64,000 nt of DNA from BOG-1184 sp964651515 (GCA_964651515.1 CAZYYB010000001.1:1-64000), one strand, 5' to 3'. Counted from the stretch's first letter, positions 17,556 through 26,495 are shown. The notes: generated by a model not told the origin, from the letters alone. Translations and numbers: made by a program.

Positions 17556-18415
17556 TAACGCACCCCCGCAACGCTCCCCCCTTAGGGAGAAAACACAAGA
17601 AAAAAAAGTTTCGTAGGGGCGACCTCCCACTAACCCGTTTTTCCTGAAGCCTGAGGTCGAAGCATTAAGTTTCAAGTTTTAAGTTGTTTTATTCCGTCCT
17701 CATACTTCATCCTTTTGTTTTCAAAACATGCACGAAATGCACGTTTTTGATCATTAAATGGGGGTAAAAGTGGCGATATCGATCACGAAAACCCCTCTAA
17801 TTGCACGAAATTTGCACGAAATTCACACTTAACTCATTGATTCAACCGAGAAATCGAATTTTTTATTTTTCATTTATTTTTTTCCGAGCCTCATTCCGGC
17901 AAAAATTGCCGGTTTTTCGACCTCCAAGGGGCTCCTCTCCGCCTCACCCCCGGCCCCTCTCCATAAAATGGAGAGGGGGGAGATCCGGGCATAGCTCACG
18001 CACCAGGTGCCGACGCCGATATTCCGACAATGTCAAAGAACAGGCGGCTGCCGGGGGCAGCGGCGCCGCCGCCACCCCCGAACCTTGCCGCAGCCTTTGT
18101 GAGCGCGAATACTCACTTCCCTTGAGCCACTCACCGGCCTGCGCCACGGTAGAGCTGCTACCCATCGATAATATACACTAATTTTAAGTAAAAAGCAATA
18201 AAAATTATCAGAAATAATATTATGGGTTTAATGCTATGAAATAAAAAGAGATAAATACCATTATCCGACATATTGAACCCCGTCGTTAAACTATAATATT
18301 GCTGACTGAGCGCGCCCACGCACCTGCAGCCGGGCCTTCAAGTTTGACGACAATTAAAATTTTGGGTCCCTGGAGCGTTTGGGATTATCGTGAACCTCCG
18401 ATGAAAGGAGGTTGG
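17556..18415. other. Long intergenic region with repeats
   Basis: About 860 bp without a convincing gene. It holds the right inverted-repeat copy (17702-17773), two nearby GCACGAAATTT-like direct repeats (about 17800-17825), a near-perfect 11-bp hairpin CCCCTCTCCAT/ATGGAGAGGGG (about 17953-17980), and then an AT-rich stretch (18180-18300). The last ~100 bp resemble the region just ahead of an IS21 istA gene, since the istA remnant at 18416 has its own strong ribosome binding site. Confidence 0.6.
17702..17773 (-). repeat. Right copy of the ~72-bp inverted repeat
   Basis: Reverse complement of positions 1-72 with about five mismatches. Here the sequence continues past the copy into CGATATCGATCACG, so the repeat end can be seen only on this side. 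The two copies enclose 17.6 kb of ordinary genes. Confidence 0.8.
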
Positions 18416-18499
18416 ATGATCAAAGACGAGCAAGTGAAAGGACTCATGACGGTTATGTCGTCTGGAACCCCGTGGACACGGCGTGCCGTGACCCTGTCT
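18416..18499 (+). pseudogene. IS21-family istA transposase remnant (N-terminus only)
   Basis: ATG 18416 follows a strong AAAGGAGG ribosome binding site and reads MIKDEQVKGLMTVMSSG, which resembles the N-terminal helix-turn-helix start of IS21 IstA proteins (usually about 500 residues). After about 28 codons it runs straight into half a CRISPR repeat at 18500 and stops resembling IstA. The rest of istA and all of istB are missing. It marks the trailer end of the CRISPR array as having been cut by an insertion or deletion event. Confidence 0.55.
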
Positions 18500-18515
18500 C
18501 GGTTCATCCCCGCGC
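18500..18515 (-). repeat. Half CRISPR repeat at the trailer end
   Basis: CGGTTCATCCCCGCGC (16 nt) is exactly the first 16 positions of the array repeat as written on the plus strand. The other 13 are replaced by phage-like coding sequence. In the transcribed direction it is the 3' half of the repeat. Confidence 0.8.
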
Positions 18516-18749
18516 TCGATCGCCTTGTCGACCCACCTGTTCAACGCGCGGTCGTCGATGCCGATATCTATGGTTGCTCCGGCCATTTGCTCCCTGCCCC
18601 GCGATAATGCCATTTTTTAATCAACGGATGGTTTGGCTCGGCACTTATACCGTCCGGGCGGGTCAGCGCTGTCGAAGAACGCTGATTGCCCCTTACTTCC
18701 GCTTGTATATCAGTTTTCCCGCCCGCTGCCTGTTCAGATAATCCAGATC
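18516..18749 (-). pseudogene. Phage-like gene pieces between a half and a full CRISPR repeat
   Basis: Read on the minus strand from the repeat at 18750, this 234-bp stretch opens inside a coding frame ending LDYLNRQRAGKLIYKRK and stop. After an intercistronic gap of roughly 100 bp a second frame starts at 18586 (MAGATIDIGIDDRALNRW), resembling the start of Mu gpG-type phage virion morphogenesis proteins. That frame breaks off after about 24 codons where the half repeat begins. It is too long for a spacer (32 bp) and carries the same gene junction as the 18779-19176 stretch. Family assignment rests on short sequence and is tentative. Confidence 0.55.
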
Positions 18750-18778
18750 CGGTTCATCCCCGCGCATGCGGGGAACAT
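18750..18778 (-). CRISPR. Isolated full CRISPR repeat
   Basis: An exact 29-bp copy of the array repeat, separated from the next repeat (19177) by 398 bp and from the half repeat (18500-18515) by 234 bp. Both flanks carry phage-like coding fragments rather than 32-bp spacers. Confidence 0.9.
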
Positions 18779-19176
18779 CGCACGCTGTTGGTCATCACCT
18801 CGCCGATATTCTTCATGGCCGGGGACAGATCGTCGCCGCGCGCAAGCATGGCTCCGAGGCCATTTAAGAGGTCCTCATCATTAATCTTGATTTCCATCGC
18901 TTCGCCGGCCATGCTTGCATTATCTCCGTAAAAGGTCTATATTATGAACAGATGGGCGAACGGTGATATGCGCATCGATACCGTGAGCCGATGTTCGTGC
19001 AGGGCGCATCCTGCATAGTACTTTATTCTCCATACAAAAGTTTCCCTCTTCGTACCTTCGAATTCAGATACTCAGGTTGTCCGGCAAAAAAATCGAATGA
19101 TGCCCACATCCCGTTTCTTACTTCGGCGATAAAGGTCAGCCCCTTGGTTTTCTTTGCCTAGATGGCCTTGACATAT
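18779..19176 (-). pseudogene. Phage-like gene pieces between two full CRISPR repeats
   Basis: Read on the minus strand from the repeat at 19177, the 398-bp stretch opens in a frame containing KKTKGLTFIAEVRNG and ending PEYLNSKVRRGKLLYGE and stop; an in-frame TAG lies near its beginning. About 125 bp later, with CGGAG upstream, a new frame starts at 18912: MAGEAMEIKINDEDLLNGLG, continuing DDLSPAMKNIGEVMTNSVR. This is a good match in pattern to the N-terminus of Mu gpG-type virion morphogenesis proteins. It stops being phage-like exactly at the repeat (18778), after about 45 of the usual ~150 codons. No part of it shows repeat periodicity. Confidence 0.65.
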
Positions 19177-20305
19177 CGGTTCATCCCCGCGCATGCGGGG
19201 AACATCGATATGGCGCTTACCGTGTGGAGGGCGTAACCGGTTCATCCCCGCGCATGCGGGGAACATCGCTGCCGTCGCATCGCCAACCTGGCGGATAACG
19301 GTTCATCCCCGCGCATGCGGGGAACATAGGGCATCTATCCTTCGGGCTCGCGCCGATCCCGGTTCATCCCCGCGCATGCGGGGAACATCCGAGGAAGAGT
19401 TGCAGCTCGCGCGGGAAGAGCGGTTCATCCCCGCGCATGCGGGGAACATGTATCATGCCACATCATACCCGTCAGAATATACGGTTCATCCCCGCGCATG
19501 CGGGGAACATTCCTTGGAACTGGATGGTGTCTGACAATGGGAAGCTTCATCCCCGCGCATGCGGGGAACATTCGGGGAAGGCGCCGGTACCGCCGATCGA
19601 TTGCGGTTCATCCCCGCGCATGCGGGGAACATCCCGCCGCTGCGGTCGCGGCGATAGCGCCGAAATCGTTCATCCCCGCGCATGCGGGGAACATCCACCT
19701 GGTCTGGGTGGGCTATGCAGCCATTCATGGTTCATCCCCGCGCATGCGGGGAACATATTGAAGTCGGTAATGCTCTCTACGCCCGATACGGTTCATCCCC
19801 GCGCATGCGGGGAACATCGCCGGCTGATGCAACGGGATTGGGCAGGGACCGGTTCATCCCCGCGCATGCGGGGAACATATCGGCACATTCATTTTTCGAG
19901 TTCCAAGCGGCGGTTCATCCCCGCGCATGCGGGGAACATCGCTCGATGCCAGGGTTGCAGAGTGGAACATGCGGTTCATCCCCGCGCATGCGGGGAACAT
20001 GATCGGCACGGCAGCACGCATGTGGAGAGCATCGGTTCATCCCCGCGCATGCGGGGAACATAACTGCCGCACCAACGTTTTCCGGGCGGCATTCGGTTCA
20101 TCCCCGCGCATGCGGGGAACATGCCCGCATCCTGCGAACGCTCCGGGAAGCGGTCGGTTCATCCCCGCGCATGCGGGGAACATAAACAGCCCGTTTTCTG
20201 GACCGGTCTCCGATTCGGTTCATCCCCGCGCATGCGGGGAACATATCTAAAATTAATTGCCTGATTTTATAAGCAGCGGTTCATCCCCGCGCATGCGGGG
20301 AACAT
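19177..20305 (-). CRISPR. Type I-E CRISPR array, leader-distal block (19 repeats)
   Basis: Nineteen 29-bp repeats, first base at 19177 and then every 61 bp (two steps of 62). On the plus strand each repeat begins CGGTTCATCCCC and ends GCGGGGAACAT; the transcribed strand reads ATGTTCCCCGC...GATGAACCG, with a 6-bp stem, typical of type I-E. Spacers are 32 bp (two of 33). Repeats at 19543, 19666 and 19728 have one or two changes in their first three bases, as expected for the older end. Confidence 0.98.
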
Positions 20306-20469
20306 TTTTTGGCATTACCCCGGAGCAGGACGCCTGGCTCTCTCAGGAGGCCGAACGCCGCCAGATTAGCCGATCCGCTGTCGTCCGGGCACTGATCGAC
20401 AAGGCACGGCAGGAGGGCGACCATGCCCTCCCCGCCAGTCGCTCGGTTTCCCGGCGCACAGCGTTATAG
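20306..20469 (+). pseudogene. 5'-truncated ribbon-helix-helix-like gene starting at a CRISPR repeat
   Basis: Immediately after the repeat at 20277-20305 a frame reads FFGITPEQDAWLSQEAERRQ, then ISRSAVVRALIDKARQEG, and stops at 20469. This is the CopG/Arc-type ribbon-helix-helix pattern of small DNA-binding proteins, lacking its start codon and first few residues. The frame joins the repeat with no intervening bases, so the gene was cut at the repeat boundary. It is one end of a 758-bp stretch (20306-21063). Confidence 0.65.
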
Positions 20470-20575
20470 CATCAAAAAAACATTTAAGGCGCGATTTTGC
20501 CCGGAATTATATTATATGGTAATAGGCTAAACGGCCTAAAATCAAAACCTTACACATTCCATCAAGGAGGGGTAT

Positions 20576-20821
20576 ATGGCGAAGGTCACGGCGGAAATGG
20601 TTGCGGCGATCAAGGCAGGAACGGAATCTGTAACGTCAATTGCTACATCAGCGGGTGTCTCGCGGCAAGCGGTTTTTCAGATTATGAAAAAGTATTCAGC
20701 AAGCGAACCGGTCGCCCCAGCTGCTCCCGCCAAGGCTGCGAAGTCGGAACCAAAGAAGAGCAAGAAGGCTCCTGGCGAAATCCCCGAATCACAGCGCTTG
20801 CCGGAATCGGTCCCCGCGTAA
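20576..20821 (+). CDS. Small helix-turn-helix protein, possibly phage-derived
   Basis: An 81-residue protein with a strong ribosome binding site (AAGGAGG, 6 bp before ATG 20576). Residues 1-40 (EMVAAIKAGTESVTSIATSA, GVSRQAVFQIMKKY) form a plausible helix-turn-helix; residues 45-81 are a Lys/Pro/Ala-rich tail. It is the only complete gene in the 758-bp interval between two CRISPR repeats. I do not recognise a specific family; it could be a phage regulator. Confidence 0.55.
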   Translation: MAKVTAEMVAAIKAGTESVTSIATSAGVSRQAVFQIMKKYSASEPVAPAAPAKAAKSEPKKSKKAPGEIPESQRLPESVPA

Positions 20822-20855
20822 TTCAACTTTCAAGGGGCCGGTAATCCCTCCGGCC

Positions 20856-21063
20856 CTAATCCTCAAAAATGCTCAATTGGTCCTTGTCTTTAAATTCCTT
20901 TTTACCAAGCCACCATTTCCACAAATCTTCAGCCGTCGCATAGTGCTTTGCGAGAGTCCACTTCTCCTCTACCGCTTTTGCATGCAACCGCCATATCCAG
21001 CGTTTCCAGCTCGCAACAATGCGCGGGGCGACCTTCATACCCTCCTCATAGGCATGCGCACTG
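20856..21063 (-). pseudogene. 5'-truncated phage-like gene ending at a CRISPR repeat
   Basis: On the minus strand, directly from the repeat at 21064-21092, a frame reads AHAYEEGMKVAPRIVASWKR, contains HYATAEDLWKWWLGKK and ends QLSIFED and stop at 20856. It has no start codon of its own; the reading frame enters from the repeat. The Trp/Lys-rich tail resembles C-termini of some phage-encoded phosphosulfate reductase-like proteins, but this is weak. It faces the helix-turn-helix gene tail to tail. Confidence 0.5.
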
Positions 21064-24000
21064 CGGTTCATCCCCGCGCATGCGGGGAACATCGGCACTC
21101 TCCATGACACCCTATGGCATTGAACGGTTCATCCCCGCGCATGCGGGGAACATTGAATCACCAGGCGTAAAGTAGCGCGCGCTGGCGGTTCATCCCCGCG
21201 CATGCGGGGAACATTCATCGGCATCACCCCCTTCTGTAGGTGTATTCGGTTCATCCCCGCGCATGCGGGGAACATTTTACAAGCCGGTTCATACAATTGG
21301 TAAGAGCCGGTTCATCCCCGCGCATGCGGGGAACATGAGCCGAGCTTGCCCATGCCCTCGAAGGTCTGCGGTTCATCCCCGCGCATGCGGGGAACATACC
21401 ATTTCGCTTTCCTCTTCACCACGCCCAGCCGGTTCATCCCCGCGCATGCGGGGAACATTGGAGGGCGGGCACGCCCAGCGGATGATCTACCGGTTCATCC
21501 CCGCGCATGCGGGGAACATGTCGAAGTTCATTCCCCGCCGTCCATAGTATCCGGTTCATCCCCGCGCATGCGGGGAACATATCGGCTGTCCGCACACCTC
21601 GCATTTGGTCTGCGGTTCATCCCCGCGCATGCGGGGAACATATCCCGGGAATGGTCCATTTATCCAGGCGCTGCGGTTCATCCCCGCGCATGCGGGGAAC
21701 ATCACGTCGCCGTTGGGTTTGGTTATCCCGCCGCCGGTTCATCCCCGCGCATGCGGGGAACATGGATCGATCTGCGCCAGGGCGTGCGACGTGTCCGGTT
21801 CATCCCCGCGCATGCGGGGAACATGAGTTTCGCCTCACGGAGTTGAGTCAGTATGACGGTTCATCCCCGCGCATGCGGGGAACATACCATGATTGCCTCG
21901 CAGAGCGACAACCAGACCGGTTCATCCCCGCGCATGCGGGGAACATACTTCCACCAGCTTTACTGCCTCTTCTCCATACGGTTCATCCCCGCGCATGCGG
22001 GGAACATCCGCCTGCGGGCTCTTTGGCGCCCTCAAAAACCGGTTCATCCCCGCGCATGCGGGGAACATCCCGTGCCGAATCCTATCGAAACGAGCGTCTC
22101 CGGTTCATCCCCGCGCATGCGGGGAACATAGTTCGGCGCTCCCCACCCGCACCCGTCGTCGCGGTTCATCCCCGCGCATGCGGGGAACATGTGCCTCCTG
22201 GACTATGGTTAAGGGTTTACTACGGTTCATCCCCGCGCATGCGGGGAACATCGCATCCGGCAACCCGTAATAATTCCAGATAGCGGTTCATCCCCGCGCA
22301 TGCGGGGAACATTTTTCAAACCCCTTGGATGCAATCCTTACATTCGGTTCATCCCCGCGCATGCGGGGAACATTTCCACTGGTGGCGAAATGCTCAGGAC
22401 ACAGCCGGTTCATCCCCGCGCATGCGGGGAACATCGGCGCATTTACAGGAGGCAGGCATACCCGGCCGGTTCATCCCCGCGCATGCGGGGAACATCTTAT
22501 TGGAGCGGATATATTCCCAAACATCCGCGGTTCATCCCCGCGCATGCGGGGAACATTCGATAACCCGGACGGCCTTGATTGCCTCAGCCGGTTCATCCCC
22601 GCGCATGCGGGGAACATTTTCTTCATTGCGGTGAGGCCGTCGCTGAATGCGGTTCATCCCCGCGCATGCGGGGAACATGCGAGCTGGTCAAGGTGTTTCT
22701 GGAAGTCGGCCGGTTCATCCCCGCGCATGCGGGGAACATTGTGAAGTGGTAGCGATGCGGAATTTTGGGAACGGTTCATCCCCGCGCATGCGGGGAACAT
22801 CGGCGACTGTATGCGCTGCCGCGTTGGTGCCGCGGTTCATCCCCGCGCATGCGGGGAACATCTTATCAGCGGTTGACGAAAGAGTGGCAAAACCGGTTCA
22901 TCCCCGCGCATGCGGGGAACATGGTAGTTGACCTTGCGGGCGTATCACCTCGGCCGGTTCATCCCCGCGCATGCGGGGAACATAGTGGGGTATCGAATTC
23001 GGGCACGTCAGCCCGCGGTTCATCCCCGCGCATGCGGGGAACATTTTCCTGAATCTGTCCTGCCATGATGAGGCTCCGGTTCATCCCCGCGCATGCGGGG
23101 AACATCGCTTGGACTTTGGAGCGCGGTGACCGCCCGACGGTTCATCCCCGCGCATGCGGGGAACATGCGCCTATCTCGGGCAGATCACTATTTACATGCG
23201 GTTCATCCCCGCGCATGCGGGGAACATTTTTACTCCTGAGAGCTATCCCGTAGAGATGCAGGTTCATCCCCGCGCATGCGGGGAACATAGCAGCTCGAAT
23301 TTCCAGTCGATCGGCTTTGCCGGTTCATCCCCGCGCATGCGGGGAACATTGTATCCCTGACTATCTTCTCCATATCAGGGACGGTTCATCCCCGCGCATG
23401 CGGGGAACATCTGGGCGCGTGAGAAGCGCCGACAGTGGGGAGCGGTTCATCCCCGCGCATGCGGGGAACATTGCGATTGTTCGCATTCGGCCATTGCAGC
23501 TACCGGTTCATCCCCGCGCATGCGGGGAACATGCGCACCTGAGCCGCTTCGTCATCGCTCAACCCGGTTCATCCCCGCGCATGCGGGGAACATTTCGAGT
23601 TGACGCGCGAAGAACATATTGTAACCGGTTCATCCCCGCGCATGCGGGGAACATCTGATTTCAGGGCTTGGAACATCGCACCATAACGGTTCATCCCCGC
23701 GCATGCGGGGAACATCCGTTATCCCATGCCACGGAAAAATCCCCAGCCGGTTCATCCCCGCGCATGCGGGGAACATCCTATATGTTATCAAATTAGATGG
23801 TTGGGAATCGGTTCATCCCCGCGCATGCGGGGAACATATGATGGGACATGATCGGCGGCTTTCCACGACCGGTTCATCCCCGCGCATGCGGGGAACATGT
23901 GTTTTTCGGCGGCGCTGTCCATGACTCCCTAGGTTCATCCCCGCGCATGCGGGGAACATGCGGCTCCTGAATACATCAAGGCGGCGGCGTACGGTTCATC

Positions 24001-24569
24001 CCCGCGCATGCGGGGAACATGACAACTGCGCTTCGGCGAACCGCTGGACCTGCGGTTCATCCCCGCGCATGCGGGGAACATCTCTAATGCAATCTGGCAA
24101 GATAAACGGGTAGCGGTTCATCCCCGCGCATGCGGGGAACATTAATATCGGGGACCCTGTTTATTTGACCTTGACGGTTCATCCCCGCGCATGCGGGGAA
24201 CATATATACCATGGCAAAATAAGTTAGCCGAAACGCGGTTCATCCCCGCGCATGCGGGGAACATAACTTGTTCTGGGAGAATGGTCCTGCCCGCACCGGT
24301 TCATCCCCGCGCATGCGGGGAACATTTGCGGGCTTGCGCCTGCGCTGCGGTGAGTGCCGGTTCATCCCCGCGCATGCGGGGAACATGGACCTTGAACCAA
24401 GGGCCTGAATTAATCGGCCGGTTCATCCCCGCGCATGCGGGGAACATATCTGAAGACTGATTGAAGAATGCCGCCCCTTCGGTTCATCCCCGCGCATGCG
24501 GGGAACATGCAGAACCCAAAAACCCTATAATACGGCAAACCGGTTCATCCCCGCGCATGCGGGGAACAT
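21064..24569 (-). CRISPR. Type I-E CRISPR array, leader-proximal block (58 repeats)
   Basis: Fifty-eight repeats at an exact 61-bp period from 21064 to 24541, enclosing 57 spacers of 32 bp. Only the first base varies, in the copies at 23260 and 23931. The cas genes lie beyond the high-coordinate end and are on the minus strand, so this end is leader-proximal and the spacer at 24509-24540 is probably the newest. With the leader-distal block and the lone repeat the locus has 78 full repeats, a large array. Confidence 0.99.
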
Positions 24570-24697
24570 ACTAATATCTTTCTCATTGATTTTGCTCAAG
24601 ATACAAATTTTGAAAAGTTCTACCGATTTTTTTTATCATCCAGAGATTTCAAAGAGCTTGCCTCTATACTTTACTTTCGATCGACCACGCTTCCTCG
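24570..24697 (-). promoter_or_regulatory. CRISPR leader
   Basis: AT-rich 128 bp between the stop of the DnaQ-like gene and the first repeat, in sharp contrast to the GC-rich surroundings. In the transcribed direction it should hold the pre-crRNA promoter and the Cas1-Cas2 integration signals; runs of A (complement of a T8 run near 24630) are visible. No exact promoter boxes were assigned. Confidence 0.75.
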
Positions 24698-25276
24698 TCA
24701 AATCGCCTTCCTTTTAGGTAAAAATGCATCCTTCGGCAGGCCAAGCGGCAACCCTTCAAGCACGATTTTCGCGCACGCGAGCGCATCCGATTTTGCATCG
24801 TGGTGCTTGAGCGGGATACCGAGCCGGTTGCATACGTTGGGCAGCTTTGTCGGGTAAATATCCCACAGGCGCCGGGCAAGCTTTACCGTGCACAGGAATT
24901 TGACCTCTGGAGGTTTGACCGCGGCGCCGAGGCAGCAGGAGTGCAACACGGACCGGTCAAACGATGCGTTGTGCGCCGCGATAAAGTCGACCTCATGCAG
25001 GAGCGACCGCATACCTGGCCACAGCTCGGCGAAATTCGGTTTCTCTGCGACGTCCTCCCAGGTGATTCCATGAATGTGGGTAAAGACAAAATCACGCCGC
25101 GGCGGACGGATCAGGGCATGCGCCTTGTGAACGATTTTCCCCTTTTCCACCACGACTATAGCCGCCGCACAGGCGCTGTCGCGACCCTGGTCGGCGGTCT
25201 CGAAATCGATTGCCGCGAATCTTTCAAGGGATTCACTTTTGGAAACTTTCGGCATTTTCTTTTTTGTTGCCGTCAC
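24698..25276 (-). CDS. DnaQ-like DEDDh 3'-5' exonuclease, CRISPR-associated
   Basis: A 192-residue DEDDh exonuclease. Motif I is AIDFETADQ (about residues 22-30), motif II HNASFDRSVLH, and motif III HHDAKSDALACA. It begins 6 bp after the cas2e stop and ends at the leader. In some type I-E systems DnaQ is fused to Cas2, and DnaQ-family exonucleases can trim prespacer 3' ends before Cas1-Cas2 integrates them. By position this stand-alone version likely does that job; the role is inferred. No polymerase domain is present. Confidence 0.9.
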   Translation of the reverse strand: MTATKKKMPKVSKSESLERFAAIDFETADQGRDSACAAAIVVVEKGKIVHKAHALIRPPRRDFVFTHIHGITWEDVAEKPNFAELWPGMRSLLHEVDFIAAHNASFDRSVLHSCCLGAAVKPPEVKFLCTVKLARRLWDIYPTKLPNVCNRLGIPLKHHDAKSDALACAKIVLEGLPLGLPKDAFLPKRKAI

Positions 25277-25282
25277 GATTCT

Positions 25283-25576
25283 TTATGCCCCCCTTATGGT
25301 CGTCGGCAGGAAGGAAACAAGCTTGAGGCCGTCCATTTCAACCGGATTTCTCCTGTTCGGCCCGATGGTCGCAAAATCGTAGCCCGATTCGGTATTGGTG
25401 CTCCAGGCCATGGCCGCATTGCCGTCCTTGCAGAAGGCGCACACCTGCTCCCACAACATCTCACGTACCCGTTTCGAGGTGTCGCCCACATAGACGCCGG
25501 TACGCACTTCAATAAGATACACGTTCAGCCTTCCCCGCAGACGGGGGGGCACGTTTTCAACCACGATGACCAGCAT
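25283..25576 (-). CDS. cas2e: CRISPR adaptation protein Cas2 (type I-E)
   Basis: A 97-residue Cas2e, the small dimer that bridges two Cas1 dimers during spacer integration. It shows MLVIVVENVPPRLRGRL at the N-terminus, the family core GVYVGDTSKRVREMLWEQV, and the C-terminal beta segment FATIGPNRRNPVEMDGLKL. The start overlaps the cas1e stop by 20 bp, so the two are translated together. It ends TTIRGA without the fused DnaQ domain seen in some relatives; that activity is encoded next door. Confidence 0.96.
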   Translation of the reverse strand: MLVIVVENVPPRLRGRLNVYLIEVRTGVYVGDTSKRVREMLWEQVCAFCKDGNAAMAWSTNTESGYDFATIGPNRRNPVEMDGLKLVSFLPTTIRGA

Positions 25577-26495
25577 CGCCGATCGTCTCCTTGTTGGGAA
25601 TCGCCACGGCTACCGCCTCCTCATGCGCCTCGGGCGGTTTAATCTCCCCGGCCGCAAGCACCTCCTCGATGAGTGGAATGATCCGTTCGAGCATATTCGT
25701 CCGGCGGAACATGTCGCGGCAGGCAAGCCTGACCTCACGATCGGGATTTGACGGTTTCTTCGCCGCTATGCCGAATGCCGCCGGCACCACGGTTTCGAAT
25801 TTGACGATATCGGCGATATCGTATACGAAAGACTGCGGCTTACCGGTATGGATGAACCCGATCGCCGGCGCATACCCCGCCGCCAGGATCGCCGCTTCAC
25901 TGATGCCGTAGAGGCATGCCGTCGCCGAACTCAGGCACCGGTTTGGGATGTCGCCACCGGACCAGTTCGAAGCGTCATAGTCCCGGCCGTCCCAGTCCAC
26001 ACCGTACTTCCGCGCGAGCATCTGATAGAGCGCACGCACCCGCGCCCCTTCGATGCCCCGCAACTGCTCGATGCTGCGGCGCAGCGGCGCCGGTTCGCCG
26101 AAGCGGATCGAGTACATCTTCCGGACAACCTTGAGACGCGCCTCGTCGTCGAGCGCCAGCTTCGCTTGATACAGGAGCCGGTCCGCCCGCGCCCCTCCCG
26201 GCTGACCGGCGGCATAGAGACGGACCCCCGCCTCGCCTACCCAAATGAGGAGTGTTCCCACGCGAGCCGCAAGGACGACCGACGCATGCGACACCCTCGT
26301 TCCCGGCTGCAAGAGCAGGCAGGCGATGCTCCCCACCGGAATGTGCGTGCGCACGCCGTTCTTGTCGATCAGCACGAATGCGCCGTCGAGTACATCCAGC
26401 TCGCCATACTCCAGAAAGAGCATGGAGACGCGCTCTTTCAGCATGATAGGTTGGGGAGGGGGCAGGCCGTCCATCCTGCCGTTGTTATCCGCCAT
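25557..26495 (-). CDS. cas1e: CRISPR adaptation integrase Cas1 (type I-E)
   Basis: A 312-residue Cas1e. The N-terminal beta-domain has SMLFLEYGELDVLDGAFVLI, and the helical catalytic domain has LRGIEGARVRALYQMLARKYG, YGISEAAILAAGYAPAIGFIHTG (catalytic Glu and His) and FVYDIADIVKFE (catalytic Asp). It integrates prespacers at the leader end. The first ~12 residues (MADNNGRMDG) are variable; ATG 26495 lies inside the end of the truncated DUF1016 gene (11-bp overlap), and an ATG seven codons in is an alternative. All catalytic residues are present, so adaptation appears intact. Confidence 0.97.
   Translation of the reverse strand: MADNNGRMDGLPPPQPIMLKERVSMLFLEYGELDVLDGAFVLIDKNGVRTHIPVGSIACLLLQPGTRVSHASVVLAARVGTLLIWVGEAGVRLYAAGQPGGARADRLLYQAKLALDDEARLKVVRKMYSIRFGEPAPLRRSIEQLRGIEGARVRALYQMLARKYGVDWDGRDYDASNWSGGDIPNRCLSSATACLYGISEAAILAAGYAPAIGFIHTGKPQSFVYDIADIVKFETVVPAAFGIAAKKPSNPDREVRLACRDMFRRTNMLERIIPLIEEVLAAGEIKPPEAHEEAVAVAIPNKETIGDAGHRG

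Noticed and set aside
17953..17980. Rho-independent terminator after the PEBP gene
   Set aside because: The hairpin is strong but has no T-run on either side and lies 400 bp from the gene end; it is more likely a repeat.
18779..19176. Six decayed repeats hidden in the 398-bp gap, since the distance 18750 to 19177 is exactly seven periods (427 bp)
   Set aside because: The expected positions (18811, 18872, 18933 and so on) show no repeat-like sequence, and the stretch is read as phage coding sequence. The period match is probably chance.
19177..24569. Long open frames across the array encoding repeated RFIPAHAGN-type peptides
   Set aside because: They are translations of the CRISPR repeat in its different frames and do not represent proteins.
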